Notes: generated by a model from the sequence alone, not told the origin. Counted from the first letter of the stretch, positions 9,402 through 21,734 are shown. The stretch: 64,000 nt of DNA from Nicotiana tabacum (GCF_000715075.1 NC_134102.1:43471348-43535347), one strand, 5' to 3'. Translations and numbers: made by a program.

Positions 9402-11822
9402 TGTAACGACACGACCTATCACTTTGTTTGTTAGAGACTTGTTTTCCTATTTTATGTTTTCCGCATGTGTATTTGATGTTATATGACTTGAAGGGATTGG
9501 TGATCTAGGGTTCCAATAGATTTTTGTGATAATTTTTGATTTTGGATATTTCTAGAAGATTTTGACTCTATTTGCCGAATGTTGGAAATTTGAAGGATTG
9601 GAGAATTCATAAGTTTGACCTATTGTTGACTTTGAGGTTATCATACTCTAATTATTGTTTCGGGACTTGGGATAGTTTCTTGTTGTTTTATGGAACTTTT
9701 GTACGTAGTTTGGTTGAGAACTTAAATGAGTGTTCAGTGTGATGTTTTTGTATGTGTTTTGAGGCATTGTATAGGTTTTAGTAGTGTTTATGTAGTTGTT
9801 GGTAAGATTGGATGGTGTCGTATGTGAATTGGCTGTGTTTCGGACCACTAGAGCATGTTTGAATGTGGCTGATGTGCTAGTGTTTGTCTCACAATCACGA
9901 AGAAGGACTTGGAGATGGTCCAGTTGTTCATCGCTTTGGCGATAGGAAAGTCTCAATTGCGAAGAAAGAGGTGAGGACTGAAGCTTAGCCATCGCGTTAG
10001 CAAAGGGATAGACGCGTTCGTAGAGAAGACTGGGTTCGAGGCCTCCACGTATGCGGGGCTTGAGGTCGAGTTTTCAAAGGTTGTGAGCCAGGTGTGCATA
10101 GCGATTGTGAGGGTACCACTAGCATGGGTGTTTTTGAGTTCTATTCGGGACTTAGTTTATTTTTTACCATTTTGAGTTTTGGAGAGCGCGAGGGGGAGAT
10201 TCTTAAGAGGGATTTCACTATTATCTTATAGCTAATTAAGTACACTTGGATTAGATCGTATGTCTTGATTTCCCATGAATTTCTACATGTAAAATATGGA
10301 ATTTTAAAGTGCAAAATTTGGGGGTTTTGCCTACAACTTAAGAGAATAAAAATTGAGGTTTTGATTATTTATTTTGACTTGAATTTGAAAAATAAGTAAA
10401 TATTTTGACCAGTGGGGTGGTAAGTAAATGGGATCTATCCCTAGATTCAGGTTTTTACCACATGGGTGCGGGTTGAGGTTTGTTGACTTCTTAGAAATTA
10501 ATTAAAGATTGAAACTTTATTGTTTGGAATTGACTTCTACGAGTTTATTTGGCCTTATTTGGCTAGATTTGAGTCGGTTGGATGTGATTTCTAATGAAAA
10601 GGCAATTTTTGAGAGTTGATTTGGCTTCAAAAGGTAAGTATCATGACTAGATTATTTGATTATCTACTATATTTTGGAGGCGTTGTATATGCATGGTGGC
10701 TTGCATTTGTACGAGTGCCATGGGCGATACATGGTCGGATAGATTTCTAGGCTATTTTATGCATTGATTTATATTCATATGTGTGTTCTTGTCATCACGT
10801 TCTACATATTGTCATCACGTTCACTGGCCTACATCCTTATATGTATATTTCTCATGTCCATACATCTTCTTGTTATTATTTACGGCACACATGCATGCCT
10901 TTTGTAAGTTGTTCGTGTAATTAGCATGGTTAAGACACATGATTTGTTCATACAAATGATATTGTATGTGCACGTGAGTTATCTATGCAAGTGATCTTGT
11001 TATGATCACGTGATTTTTCTATACAACGCATTTGTTCCTCCTGAGACCTTTGTACCTTAGGCCCTATGTGCGCAGATTTGTTGGGTACTAAGGGAGTGTC
11101 GGATGTTGGAGGAGCCTTATTCATGCACACATTATGGACTCTTATGCTATGCATTTATATTAATGCTCCGTGATGCATATCATCTTTATATATTGATTCG
11201 GTGAACTCACATTAATTATGTGAAAGCATGAAGTTGTTGTTGTTAACTGTACTGGATCATCTTATACACTATTTCAGCTAGATTCTTGTGTTGTATTTAT
11301 TTATTAATTGTCTTGGATATGATAGTAAATATCAGTTGACCAATCTTACCACTAATTCACAAAGGTTAATCTTGATACTTACTGAGTACATTGGGTCGGT
11401 TGTATTCATACTACACTTCATAATATTTTTGCGCAGATCCAGATGTTGGCACTAGTAGAGTTGAGGAGTAGACCATTGCACTTCTAGGAGATTCTAGGTA
11501 TTACAGCTTATTCATTCGCAGACCTTAAAGTCACATTCTTTTCCTATTTTGAGACTGTTATTTATTTCACACTGCATCATATTATTCACACTAATTTATT
11601 TTGATACTCTTAGAGCTCATGTACTTATTGATACAATTTTCTAGGGGATTGTATTAGTATTTCCGCTTGTTGGTGCTATTCTAGACTTGTTTATGCTATG
11701 AATCTCAATTGGACTTGTTATATTAATTTAATTCTATTATTATTCGGTTGTATTTTGATTGGTTCGCCTAACCGGCGTATTAGGTACCATCACGGCCATT
11801 GGTGTCATTTCAGGTTGTGACC
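9402..11822 (+). repeat. 3' LTR of element 1 (about 2.4 kb)
   Basis: It begins TGTAACGACACGACC after the polypurine tract and ends around 11822 at a sequence aligned with the 5' LTR end (GGTTGTGACC against GGTCGTGATA). It carries a CG-rich tract at 9890-10130 (GCGTTAGC, GACGCGTTCG and similar words) and CACGTG words at 10971 and 11007. No gene within. The target duplication cannot be tested because the 5' end is outside the window. Confidence 0.87.
10971..11012 (+). promoter_or_regulatory. G-box pair in 3' LTR of element 1
   Basis: CACGTG at 10971-10976 and 11007-11012, 36 bases apart, at the position homologous to the pair in the 5' LTR. Conservation between old, diverged LTRs hints at, but does not prove, a role in the element's promoter. 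Confidence 0.45.
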
Positions 11823-12189
11823 TGGAAAACGTTGACCATAACTATTAATAGAGAAAAATTCTAGACTATTAAACAAAAGTTCAAGGGAAAATATGATTAT
11901 TTTTCCTATATTTTTTATTTGATATAAACATCTGAGTGTAAACACATATCTACCACAAACTTATATCTAGTGCATACCAAGGAAAATTATTTTTAAACTA
12001 AAGAAAAAATACAACCATATGCATACACAAGAGACTTACCTCACAAATAATAACAACATCTCTCCTATGCAAACCCTAATAGCTCCAAATATTTCGTACA
12101 CTTATTAAAACCTAACACCTGAAATGTCCCCATGCAAACACAACCCCTCGTGATCAAATATTTTGAATATTTACACGGAGAACCAGTGG
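11823..12189. other. Unassigned AT-rich spacer
   Basis: Between element 1 and the DUF4283 remnant. No open frame, repeat end or known motif was recognised. It may be the upstream part of the same LINE-type sequence. Confidence 0.5.
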
Positions 12190-12855
12190 TGAAGTGGAAG
12201 AAGCAGGATGTTCAATGCTCAATCATCCTACAACAATGACAATATGCAGTACTAGGAAATGTTTCATATGGAATACCTGTTATTGAAGAACTTCGAAAGG
12301 CTATTCCTATTCAGTGCGCGACTAAATAGCCTTGCTCTATTGGTTGAAAATAATCATGCATTGTTAGGTTAACATTGAATGAAGACTATGTTCATATATT
12401 GTCGAAGCATTCTTTCTACTTGAAAGCCGCTGGAGAGTTTTGGTAGATGAGATGCTTCAAGTGGAATCCATTGTTGAAGCATGAGTCAGAAAAGTAGACT
12501 GCAATTTCACGGATAACCTTTCATGAAGTCCCCCCAAAGTGTTTTGCAAAGGATTATGTAGTTTCATTAGCCAATGTTGTTAGAGATCCTTTATATGTTG
12601 CTTTTGCTTCACAGAATGGTAAGAGACCTGGTTGTGCTAAGGTTAAAGTATAGGATGATCTCCTTGCTTAGTTTCCCAAAAGAAATAAAATTGTTAAGGA
12701 AGATGATGAAAAAATAGAATGGGGAATCAATGTTGATACGAATCAAGTACGATTACGTGCCTAAATATTTGAAGACTTGTAGAAAACAAGGGCACAATGG
12801 TTGAAAGCGAACAAGAACATACGAATGAAAAGCAGATTGTAGGGACAATAGCCGC
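12190..12855 (+). pseudogene. DUF4283/zinc-knuckle protein remnant (LINE-associated)
   Basis: Not LTR sequence. On the + strand it reads AVLGKCSYGIPVIEELRKAI in pieces at 12245-12300; further on, SKHSFYLKAAGEFW, a stop, FKWNPLLKHESEK, a stop, then ITFHEVPPKCFAKDYVVSLA, then NGKRPGCAKVKV. After a frameshift comes IRIKYDYVPKYLKTCRKQGH, the start of a CCHC-type knuckle (C-x2-R in place of the second Cys). This order is that of the plant DUF4283 plus zinc-knuckle proteins, known from ORF1 of LINE elements and related domesticated families. At least five stops and one frameshift; no RT follows. It is the only non-LTR coding remnant seen. Confidence 0.65.
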
Positions 12856-12863
12856 TACTACTA

Positions 12864-14790
12864 TGTAACGACCTGGCCGGTCGTTTTATGCGTATGAGTC
12901 TCATTCCCCTATTTGATGCTTTTAGTATGTTTGTTTGTTGTTTCATGACTTGTGGAGGTGGTTGGTTTAGCTTCAGCGTAGTTTGAGAGTAAATCGAGAG
13001 ACCTAGCCTCATTTAGGTAGCGTAAGTTATAAGAGTTGATCGAGATTTGACTTTTGAGTAGACAGTCTCGGATTGATGATTAGTAGTAGGGATCTACCCT
13101 TCGACTCGAGTTTTCAACATGTGTGCCTAGGTTGATATTTGTTGACTTTTGGGATTTGAATAATGATTTAAACTTTATTATATGAAATTGATTTTATGAA
13201 TTTGTTTGACATTATTGGATTGTATTTTACTACAATCGAGCCGTTTGGAGTTGGATTTTTGACAATTTAGAGTTTTGGTGATTTATAGCTGCCAGATGAA
13301 GTTAAGTTTATTGGTTAACCTTATTAAGAGGGAAAGTACCTAGGTTTTACTTGTTTGCTATGTATTTAAGGGATTGGGGTTGGTTTATTTATGGGGTGAA
13401 ATGTGTATATATGCTGACCAAGTTTACATCATGACAGAGGTAGATTGAGATACTTTATGCCTTCTTTTGATTATGTTCTCATATTGATTCAATATATCAT
13501 TGGCATATATGACTTTGTTCTATCGCTTATTCATGTTAGATAGCAATCCTAGGTTAATGATTATTTATGAAGGCATATGATTCTTGATTGCTGAATTGCT
13601 TAAATCATTCGTAGTCATATAGAATTTCCATGAGCATATTTTCGCATGATTACTATTAAGTCCTTGTATATTTTTATATGTTAATTCTTGGGAATATGCA
13701 TACATTTTGTATATGGATACGTGATTTGGATTGAGATTTGTGGCACAAAAGATAAGGTCGTGGGGATGAAATAGAGTTATGGCACATAGGACATGATTAA
13801 CAGATATTTTATTAAAACTGAGTTATCAAGCTACGTTTTGCACTTGGATAAGGATCCGTCCTGCTAGAGTCAGGTGATTATCGATGTTGCTTTTGTCCAT
13901 GTGAGCGTGTTGATACATGGATTGCGTATTGGGTCGATACATGAATTTTTATTAGGTTATGGTGATACATGCATTGTGTACCGGTTAGGTAAGGGATTGA
14001 GTTTGAGCATGCATAGATATCCTTGATTCATTTTGATGTATTCATTCAGATACTAATTATTGCAGGACATCTATATGTGCTAGTTAGGAGCCTCGATTCC
14101 GTTGATTGAATCATGTAATCGTTAAATACTATATCTAAGCATCGTTATGATTATCTCTTGAAATGGAAAAGCATGCTTTATACATTTCAACTATTGATAT
14201 CTTTGATACTTGTTATTCATGAAATTATTTACTGTTTTGATTCTAAGCTCAATTATTTATATATGTGTTGTAAGTATCCTGATGCCATATCCTCGCCAAT
14301 ACTTGTTCGAGGTTAGACTTTGTACTTAATGCGTACTGACTATTGTCTACTAATACTATACTTTTACACATATGTTTGTGCGGATCCTCAAGTGGGTAGT
14401 AAAAGAGCCTCTTGTTGATCCTAGGCGTTCACTCAAAGAGTTAGAGTGAGCTTCACTCCATGGATTCATTTTGGAGAACCCGAATCCTTGTCCTTTTACC
14501 ATTCCCAATCCATTTTGTTATTTCAGATAGTTTTGATCATATATTCAGACTTGTACTTATTTAGTAGTTGCTCATGTACTTATGCTACCAGCCCTTGGGG
14601 GTTGTACTGGTTTTGTCGTGTTATGATTGTATCATATATTTTACTATTTTGAGATTATTCTTGTCTTTATTTATGATATGACTCTACTAATTAAATGAAT
14701 CTGAATTATATTTTGTTGATCGTGAGTTGCCTTTCTTAGCAAGTATAGCTAGGCGTCATCACTGCCTATGGTTGGATTTTGAGTCCACAC
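12864..14790 (+). repeat. 5' LTR of element 2 (about 1.93 kb, internally deleted)
   Basis: It starts TGTAACGACCTGGCCGG and ends about 14790, four bases before the primer site. The first 110 bases align with the 3' LTR at 19865 on, but then jump: the motif GGATCTACCC at 13090 aligns with 21076, so about 950 bases present in the 3' LTR (including its CG-rich tract) are missing. The rest (13390-14790) has no partner because the 3' LTR is truncated. No gene within. Confidence 0.82.
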
Positions 14791-14794
14791 AAGT

Positions 14795-14807
14795 TGGTAT
14801 TAGATCC
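14795..14807 (+). other. Primer binding site of element 2
   Basis: TGGTATTAGATCC, an initiator tRNA-Met type site with two differences from TGGTATCAGAGCC. Confidence 0.8.
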
Positions 14808-14991
14808 ATATATTGTGTAGGTCTCACGAGTCATGAGCAGATCTAGTAGAGTCTCCTGGATCAGGGTGGAGATGTTTCTACTTATCTCCGAGAGGCTACA
14901 AGATGTTTGGTAGCTTCTCTTTCTTTCATTCTCTATCATGCAGATTTATTTATACCGATGTTTGAATCTTTGCTCTTCTATTCTCTCGCAG

Positions 14992-16260
14992 ATGGTGTGC
15001 ACACATTCATCATGATTAGCAGGGCTGACGCAGTATCCCAAGACAGGGCCACGAGAGGCAAGGGATGAGGTAGAGGTAGGGGTAGAGCACGTGTCACAAT
15101 TAGAGACCCTGCTAAAGTAGCCACTGCGAGCCACTAGTAGCTACCGCTGAGGAGTAGGTTCATGATTAGGGTGAACCGGCTCGACCAACTCAATTCCCTG
15201 AGTGGTTTATCGCAACCCCAGTACTTCAGCATCCCCTTATTTTTCTTGTTAGGATTGTGGAGGGTTTGTCACATACTGGAGTACTTGATCTGGATCGCTC
15301 TTGCTGCCATGTATCGTACACCCCGAATAGTACTAATTGGGGGACATCCTCCCATGGTTGCTGTTAGGCTAGTATTGGAGGCTGCTATGTCTGAGGAGCA
15401 TCGGGGAAAGTTTGATCAATTCAGGAAGATGGGTCTCCATAGTTTGATTGTGAGCTTTTGGCTAATTCATATGATTTGTTTGATGGTTGTCAAGAGATTA
15501 TGTGGAATCATGGCTTGGTTAAGCCGAATGGCATCATTTTCACTACTTTCAAGCTCAAGAAGCCAGCCAAGAGGTGGTGGCAGTCATATGTGTGTAGCAG
15601 TGCAGCATGTCACTTCCACTCAATTGGGGTTAGTTTTCACATCATTCTTAGAGAAGTTCATTCCCATCACAAAGGAGGAGATGTGTGGCCTGATTGAGCA
15701 TATTCAACAGGGTTGTATGTTTGTGACCGAGAATGAGATGAGACTCACTGAGCTATCTCGTAATGTAGCTTTTCTAATCCCTACCGAGGTTGAGAAGGTT
15801 ATGAGGTTCACATAGGGTTTGAATTTTTGTATGAAAAATGTTATGTCTAGGGAGGCGGAGATAAGGACTACATTCCTTCAAGTTGGGAACATAGCGTGCA
15901 GGACTTGGCACATTAAGGGTCAGGGTAGGGAGAATATTGTGATGAGAGGTAAGAGGTCCCAATATTCCAGTAGTTTCAGTGGTACCTTGTCTTAAGGTAG
16001 GGATCATTCTGGCAGAGTCCATTCTAGAAAGGTCAGTTCATTCAGCTTATCAGCCCGCTTGTGGTACTCCAGTTAAGTCTTCATTCAATGCATTACCAGT
16101 GCATAGTTTCTACCATACTCCTTCAGTCTAGGATTCTTCAGATGGTACTCAAGCTACTAGAGGCAACCTCGATTTAACAGTTATTCTTAGCTCGAGGTTT
16201 TTTTGAGTGTGAGGAGGTGGGGCATATCAAGAAGGATTACCCCAGGCATGGTAGATGCGC
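14992..16260 (+). pseudogene. gag: Gag remnant of element 2
   Basis: It starts at ATG 14992 with a stop seven codons later. The capsid core is readable in two frames: GIIFTTFKLKKPAKRWWQSY at about 15530-15590, then FTSFLEKFIPITKEEMCGLI and MRLTELSRNVAFLIPTEVEK at 15640-15795. The zinc knuckle at 16195-16245 reads FFECEEVGHIKKDYP: the first Cys has become Phe and the last Tyr, so it could not bind zinc. Frameshifts join the parts. Same gene order as element 1. Confidence 0.78.
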
Positions 16261-16379
16261 AACACAACGGGATTCTCAGGCTGTGATTCCACTACCAGTT
16301 GTTACACCACTGGTCCTACTAGCTAGAGGGGGATCTGAAGCAGTTAGGAGACATCCTGGAGGAGGAGGTCAGTCGGGTA

Positions 16380-16950
16380 GAGTTCAGGCCCACTATTATG
16401 CATTTTTGGTTAGACCCGAGGAGGAGTCTTCTAATGTAGTCATTACGGGTATTGTTGCCGTCAGTCATAGAGATGCTTCAGTATTATTTTATTCGTATTC
16501 TACATATTCGTATGTATTATCATACTTTTCACCGCCTTTGGATTTGCCCCGTAGTTCTCTTGAAATCCATATACATGTATCTAAAAATGTTGGTTATTGT
16601 ATTGTGGTGGATCATATGTATCGGCTCCGCGTGGTTACCGTTGGGGTTGTGACACTAGTGTATATCTCCTGCTGCTTAGAATGGTGTATTTTGATATGAT
16701 TTTGGGTATGGATTGGTTATCTCCGTACTATGCAATTCTTGATTGTCGTGCTAAGATTATGATGTTTGCTATGCCAAGGTTGCCAATGGTGTAACAGAGA
16801 GGTTTTCTAGGCCATACTTCTAATAGAGTGATTTCATTTCCAAATGATTAACATATTGTTAGGAAGGGGTGTTTAGCATATCTGGCATTTTTTAGAGAAT
16901 TTAGTGTCGATACTCCTATTGTTGAGTCAGTTCCAGCAGAGAGTGAGTTC
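16380..16950 (+). pseudogene. pol: Protease region of element 2
   Basis: Read as NVVITGIVAVSHRDASVLFY then STYSYVLSYF, where the active-site motif (usually D-x-G-S-T-Y-S) has become Y-S-Y-S-T. Further on, FDMILGMDWLSPYYAILDCR at 16690-16750 marks the end of the domain. The loss of the catalytic Asp and Gly means no activity. A frameshift separates the halves near 16650. Confidence 0.75.
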
Positions 16951-17850
16951 CCAGATGTATTTCCTACAGACCTACCGGGCGTGCCACCTGTTAGGGATAT
17001 TGATTTTGGTATTGACTTGGTGTCAGATACTCAGCAAATATCTTTTCCACTATATCGCATAGCTCCAGCTAAGTAGAAGGAACTGAAGAAGAAGTTGCAA
17101 GAGTGGTTAGATAAGTGGTTCATCAGGCCTAGTGTATCACGTTGGGGTGCACCAGTATTCTTTGTGAAGAAGAAAGATAGTTCTATGAACATGTGTATTC
17201 ACTATAGGTAGTTTAACAAGGTGACCATCAAGAAAAAGTATTCATTGTCTCGTATTGATGAATTATCTTATCATCTTCGGGTTGCCAAGGTTTTTGAGAA
17301 GATTAAATTGAGATCGGGTTATCACTGGTTGAAGATTAGTTCTTCTGACATACGTAACACGACTTTCAAGACTCGTTATGCATACTATGAGCTTTTGGTG
17401 ATGTCTTTTAGTTTGACCGATGCCATAGTAGCTTTCATGCATTTGATGAACAGTGTATTCCAACCTTATTTTGTCATTGTGTTAATTGTTGATATCTTGA
17501 TGTTTCTTGATAGTGCTGAGCAGCATAAGTAGCATTTGAGGATTGTGCTCCATATTTTAAGGGAGAGGAAGTTTTAAGCTAAATCATCAAAGTGTGAACT
17601 TTGGTTTGACTCAATGGAGTTCTTGGGCTATGTGGTGTCTAGTGATGGGATCAGGATGGATATAAAGAAAATTGAGGCAGTTCAAAGTTGGATGAGACCT
17701 TCTACCGCTACGGGGGTCAGGCATTTCTTGTGTTTGGTAGGGTATTATCGTCGCTCCATAGAGGGGTTTTCATCTGTTTCAGCCCCATTGACTATGTTGA
17801 CTCAGAGGAGTGCTCCTTTTAGATGGTTTGACGAGTGTTAGGAGAGGATT
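16950..17850 (+). pseudogene. pol: Reverse transcriptase of element 2, active site lost
   Basis: It runs from EFPDVFPTDLPGVPPVRDID (about 16940-17000) through [34 protein letters not shown] and TFKTRYAYYELLVMSF to the palm motif, here VLIVDILMF: the usual F-I-D-D has become L-I-V-D, so the first catalytic Asp is gone. After a TAG in place of CAG (about 17530) it continues with MEFLGYVVSSDGIRMDIKKI and HFLCLVGYYRRSIEGF (17614-17841), the RT-RNase H connection. Confidence 0.82.
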
Positions 17851-18260
17851 CAGAAGCTCAAGACTACTTTGAATATAACTCTAGTATTGGTATTGCCTTC
17901 ATGTTCGAGGGTCTATATTGTTTATTGTGACGCTTCACGTGTTGATCATAGTTATGTGTTGATGCAGGATAGTAGTATCATAATAATTGAAGCTCCATAA
18001 GAAGAACTATCTAGTACATGATTTCGCACTAGAAGCTATTGTGCATGCGCTCTTGATTTGAAGGCATTACATGTATGGCATGGCTTGTGAAGTTTACACA
18101 TATCATCAAACTCTTCAACATTTGTTCAAGCAAAAAGATTTTAATATGAGGCAGCAGAGATGTGAAGTTGTTAAAGGTCTATGATATCACTATCATGTAT
18201 TATCCATGGAAGGTTAATATGGTAGCGTAGGCCTTTAGTAGAAAGGTGGAGAGTATAGAG
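17851..18260 (+). pseudogene. pol: RNase H of element 2, decayed
   Basis: Fragments in shifting frames: VYIVYCDASRVDHS with the first Asp at about 17910-17950, then a shift; IVHALLI, stop, RHYMYGMACEVYTYHQTLQH (the Asp of the usual T-D-H is now Tyr); and the tail around 18190-18240. Three or more frameshifts. Same place in pol as in element 1. Confidence 0.72.
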
Positions 18261-18379
18261 AGTTAGGAATTTATTCTAGCTGTAGACAGGCCTTTGACTA
18301 TGGATGATTAGTCTTTGCCCAGCAGATTCATGAGATTGGATATTTCAGAGCGCAACAGAGTTCGCACTAATACTTTTTC

Positions 18380-19390
18380 ATAATTGTCCTTGTTTGAGCG
18401 CATCAAGGCTCATCAGTATGATCCCTATTTGCTTGTCCTTTTGGACATGGTGTTGCGAGGTGGTATTAAGGAAGTGGATATTGGTGATGATGGGGTATTT
18501 AGGATTCAAGATCAGATATGTGTTCCTAATATGGATGGTTAAGGGATTCATTCTTTGAGGAGGCTCATAGTTCATGGTATTCTATTATTCCAGGTGCTTC
18601 AAAGATGTATCATGTTTTGAAGCAAAATTATTGTTGATGAAGTATGAAGAAGGACATTCTTGTGTATGTGTTATAGTGTTTGAATTTTCAGTAGGTCAAG
18701 TATGAGCATGAGAGACTAGGTGGCGCATCAGAGGTTAGATATATCGAAGTGGATGTGGAAAGGCATAACTATGGATTTTGTGGTAAGGTTGCCATGAACT
18801 TTGAGGAGATTTGACACCGTTTGGATCACTGTGGACATACTGACCAAGTCTGTGCATTTAATTCCGATCACGACTTCCTACACAACTAAGTAGTTGGCTC
18901 AGATCTACATTAGAGAGATTGTCCTCCTGCATGGTGTGCTTGTTTCGATCATCTTGGATTGGGGATCTCAGTTTACATCGCACATTTGGAGAGTTAATCA
19001 GAGTGAGTTAGGCGTGTAGGTGGAGTTGAGCACGGCATTTCACCCTTAGATTGACGAACAGCCCTAGCAGATCATTCAAATCTTGGATGATATATTGAAA
19101 TCATGTGTTATAGATTTCGGAGGCTAGTGGGATCAGATTATACCATTAGCATAGTTTGCCTACAACAAAAGCTACAAGTCTAGTGCCTAGATGGCACCAT
19201 ATAAGGTATTACATGGGAGGACGTGTCTCTCTCTGGTGGGGTGGTTTGAGTCGGGCAAGGCTATGTTGCTAGGTACATATTTGGTTAGTGATGCTTTGGA
19301 GAAGGAAAGTGGATTCAGGAGCGGCCTCGTACAATAGAGTCCATGCAGAAGACTTATGTTGATTGTAAGGTTCGTGATGTGGCTATCACG
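18380..19390 (+). pseudogene. pol: Integrase of element 2, decayed
   Basis: Remains of the zinc-binding domain at 18560-18720, then TVDILTKSVHLIPITTSYTT at 18830-18890, IREIVLLHGVLVSIILDWGS (18910-18970; the second catalytic Asp is kept, the next Arg has become Trp), and the region around VELSTAFHP with a stop where HPQTD is expected. The Glu-containing helix is seen as PxQIIQILDDILKSCVID, with the catalytic Glu no longer recognisable. Multiple stops and shifts. Confidence 0.72.
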
Positions 19391-19869
19391 GAGGGTGAGA
19401 GGTTTCTTCTTAGAGTTTCACCTATGAAGGTGTGATGAGATTTGGAAACAATGTCTAGTTTAGACCTCGGTATATTGGTCCATTTGAAGTGTTCGAGAGG
19501 GTTGGTAAGGTGGCCTACAGACTTGCCTTGCCATTTAGCTTGTTAGGAGTTCATATGGTGTTTCATGTTTCTATGCTTTAGAAGTATCATGAAGATCAAC
19601 CACATGGGTTAGATTTTAGTTATGTGTAGCTGGATAAGAATTTGGCTTATGAGGAAGAACCAATGGCCACTTTGGATAGGTAGGTTCAAAAGTTGAGGTC
19701 AGAATAGATTGCATTAGTGAAGGTTAAGTGGAGAGTTCAATCGGTCGAGGAAGTGAATTGGGAGACTGAACATAATATGCAGAGCAGATATCCCTATTTT
19801 TTTGGCATTCCAGGTATGATTCTGAACCCGTTCGAGGACAAACATTTATTTAAGAGGGGGAGAATGTAA
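19391..19869 (+). pseudogene. pol: Integrase C-terminus and chromodomain-like tail of element 2
   Basis: RYIGPFEVFERVGKVAYRLA and GVHMVFHVSMLxKYHEDQPH give the GPY-type domain. The tail EEPMATLDR, stop, VQKLRSE, stop, IALVKVKWRVQSVEEVNWET and then MQSRYPYFFGIPGM is chromodomain-like. Unusually the last frame stays open across the polypurine tract and stops only at 19867-19869, inside the first bases of the 3' LTR, so pol would overlap the LTR by a few bases. Confidence 0.75.
19852..19864 (+). other. Polypurine tract of element 2
   Basis: AAGAGGGGGAGAA immediately before the TG of the 3' LTR; an intact purine run. Confidence 0.88.
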
Positions 19870-21376
19870 TGACCCAACAGCTCATTCTGTGCATTTGATC
19901 GTCATTCCCCTATTTGATGTTTTCCTTGTGCTTGTTTGTTATTTTATAACTTGCGGTGGTGGTAGGCTTGTCTTTGGGGAGGACTCATATTTATAATATT
20001 TTTATATCTATGGGTTCTTATGGTGATTTTTGTCTTTGTCGTATATCTTGATTTGGAGGTTCCTAGGTTGTTTTGCCACTATTTATCAAATATTGACAAT
20101 TTGAAGGTTTGGAGAGTTTGTAGGCTTGAAAAGGATTTCACTTTGATGATATCGTACTAAGATTATTGTTTTGGGAAATCAAATAGGTTCATATAGAGGT
20201 TTGGAACTTCTCTGCGATTTTTGGTTGGAAACAGGAACGTTTAGGCATGATTAGGATGTGTTCGGTGAAGTTGGAAGATTAGGAAGTTAAGAGATGGGTT
20301 TTTGATATTCGATTCGTAGATATAACGATTTGGGTCTCTGTATGAGTTTGGAATAGGTAGTTGGACTTGCTATTATTATCGAACGGGGTTTCGGGAGGCT
20401 CAGGTGTATTCAGATTGATTTCGGATTATTTTGTTGTATGTTTGCAGAACAGGTTCTGGTGTGTCGCACTTACAGAGGTTTTGGTGTAGGTGCGAGGTCA
20501 ACAGCCTATGTATTGTATCTGTGTAATTGAAGAAGAGGAGAAGCGTGTGCAAAACCAAAGATTGGCTTTAGCTTGGGAGTCAGCATGTGCGAACGTAGCT
20601 GTGCAGAAACACTTGTGCACCTATGAGAGTTGAGCGTAGAGGCAGCTCCGCAGAAGCTGTCAGTGTAGCACCGATGCGAAGGTTGATTGATTAAGTGGTG
20701 TTCGCATCTGCGAGGGAGATGCCACAGAAGCAACACCGCATGAGAGACCAGGATGTCCGCATAATCGAAAATCACTAGCAGAATGTTTTAATTTGAGGGT
20801 TTTGCTTATTTTCACTATTTGAGATTTGGATCTTTGTAAGAGGTGACTTTTGAGAAGAGCTTAATCACAACTTTGTGGATAAGTAATTTCCACTAAGATT
20901 GACTATATATTTTGAACTCCCATGGATTTATACACTTAAAACATGAGATTTTGGAGGGAAATTATGTAATTTTGTCTACAACTTAAGAGAATGAATTTTT
21001 GGGATTTGATAGTCGATCTGGACTTGATTTTTTAATCTAATCACATATTGTGATCTGTGGGGTTATGGGTATTCAGGATCTACCCATTGACTTGGGTTAT
21101 GGGTATTCAGGATCTGTGGGCCTAGGTTAACTTTTGGGTATTTGATTAAAGATTTAAACCTTAATGTTTAAAATTGATTTCTATTGCTTTGTTTGACGTT
21201 ATTGGGTTATATTTGATTAGATTAGAGACGTTTGGAGTTGGATTTTTGATGATTTGGCATTTTTGGTGATTTCTAGCATCCGGGTGGAGGTAAGTCTATT
21301 GGCTAACATTCTTAAGAGGGAAACCACCTAGATTTGATTTAATTGCTATGTGTTTAAGGGATTGAGGGTGGTGTAT
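19865..21376 (+). repeat. 3' LTR of element 2, truncated on the right
   Basis: It begins TGTAATGACCCAACAGC and can be followed against the 5' LTR up to about 21376 (GGGATTGAGGGTGG against GGGATTGGGGTTGG at 13370). The remaining 1.4 kb of the LTR is missing. It holds a region of CG-containing words (20450-20780: GTGCGAGG, TGCGAACG, GCGAAGG, TCTGCGAGG) absent from the 5' LTR. At 21062-21120 the phrase GGTTATGGGTATTCAGGATC is duplicated in tandem. No gene within. Confidence 0.82.
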
Positions 21377-21690
21377 TGACGGTAGGCTATAATCTCCTAT
21401 TTTAGTCGCTTATCGCACTCTAATTTACTGCAATTTTATTGAGTTTGAGCTTTCATAGCTAGTGGTTTGCACTAATTGTGTGTTTTATGTCTTATAGGAG
21501 TGATTCCGAGTGATGTAGATGTTATGAAAATAATTTGAGTGATTTGGAGCTTTGAAGTGTGAGTAAATGCCCAAGGGATTAAGCCGAGATCGCGTTCGGG
21601 GGTCGAAAACCATATCTAGATATCAAAAAGTTAAGAAAAATCCATACTCTGAGAAAACAACACACCCTCCACACATGGGGCTACAGCATC
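21377..21690. other. Unassigned segment between two LTR truncation points
   Basis: About 310 bases that match neither the element 2 LTR nor the H LTR and contain no coding signal. The word at 21592-21605 (CGCGTTCGGGGGTC) stands out by its GC content. It is probably a shard of another repeat. Confidence 0.4.
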
Positions 21691-21734
21691 AATATCTAGA
21701 TCCATACGAAAACTCATGTGCTGCACGGACAACT

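Noticed and set aside
15162..15815. 217-codon open frame as a host gene
   Set aside because: Only its last third matches Gag (FTSFLEKFIPITKEE and on); the first part is out of the Gag frame. It is decayed gag of element 2.
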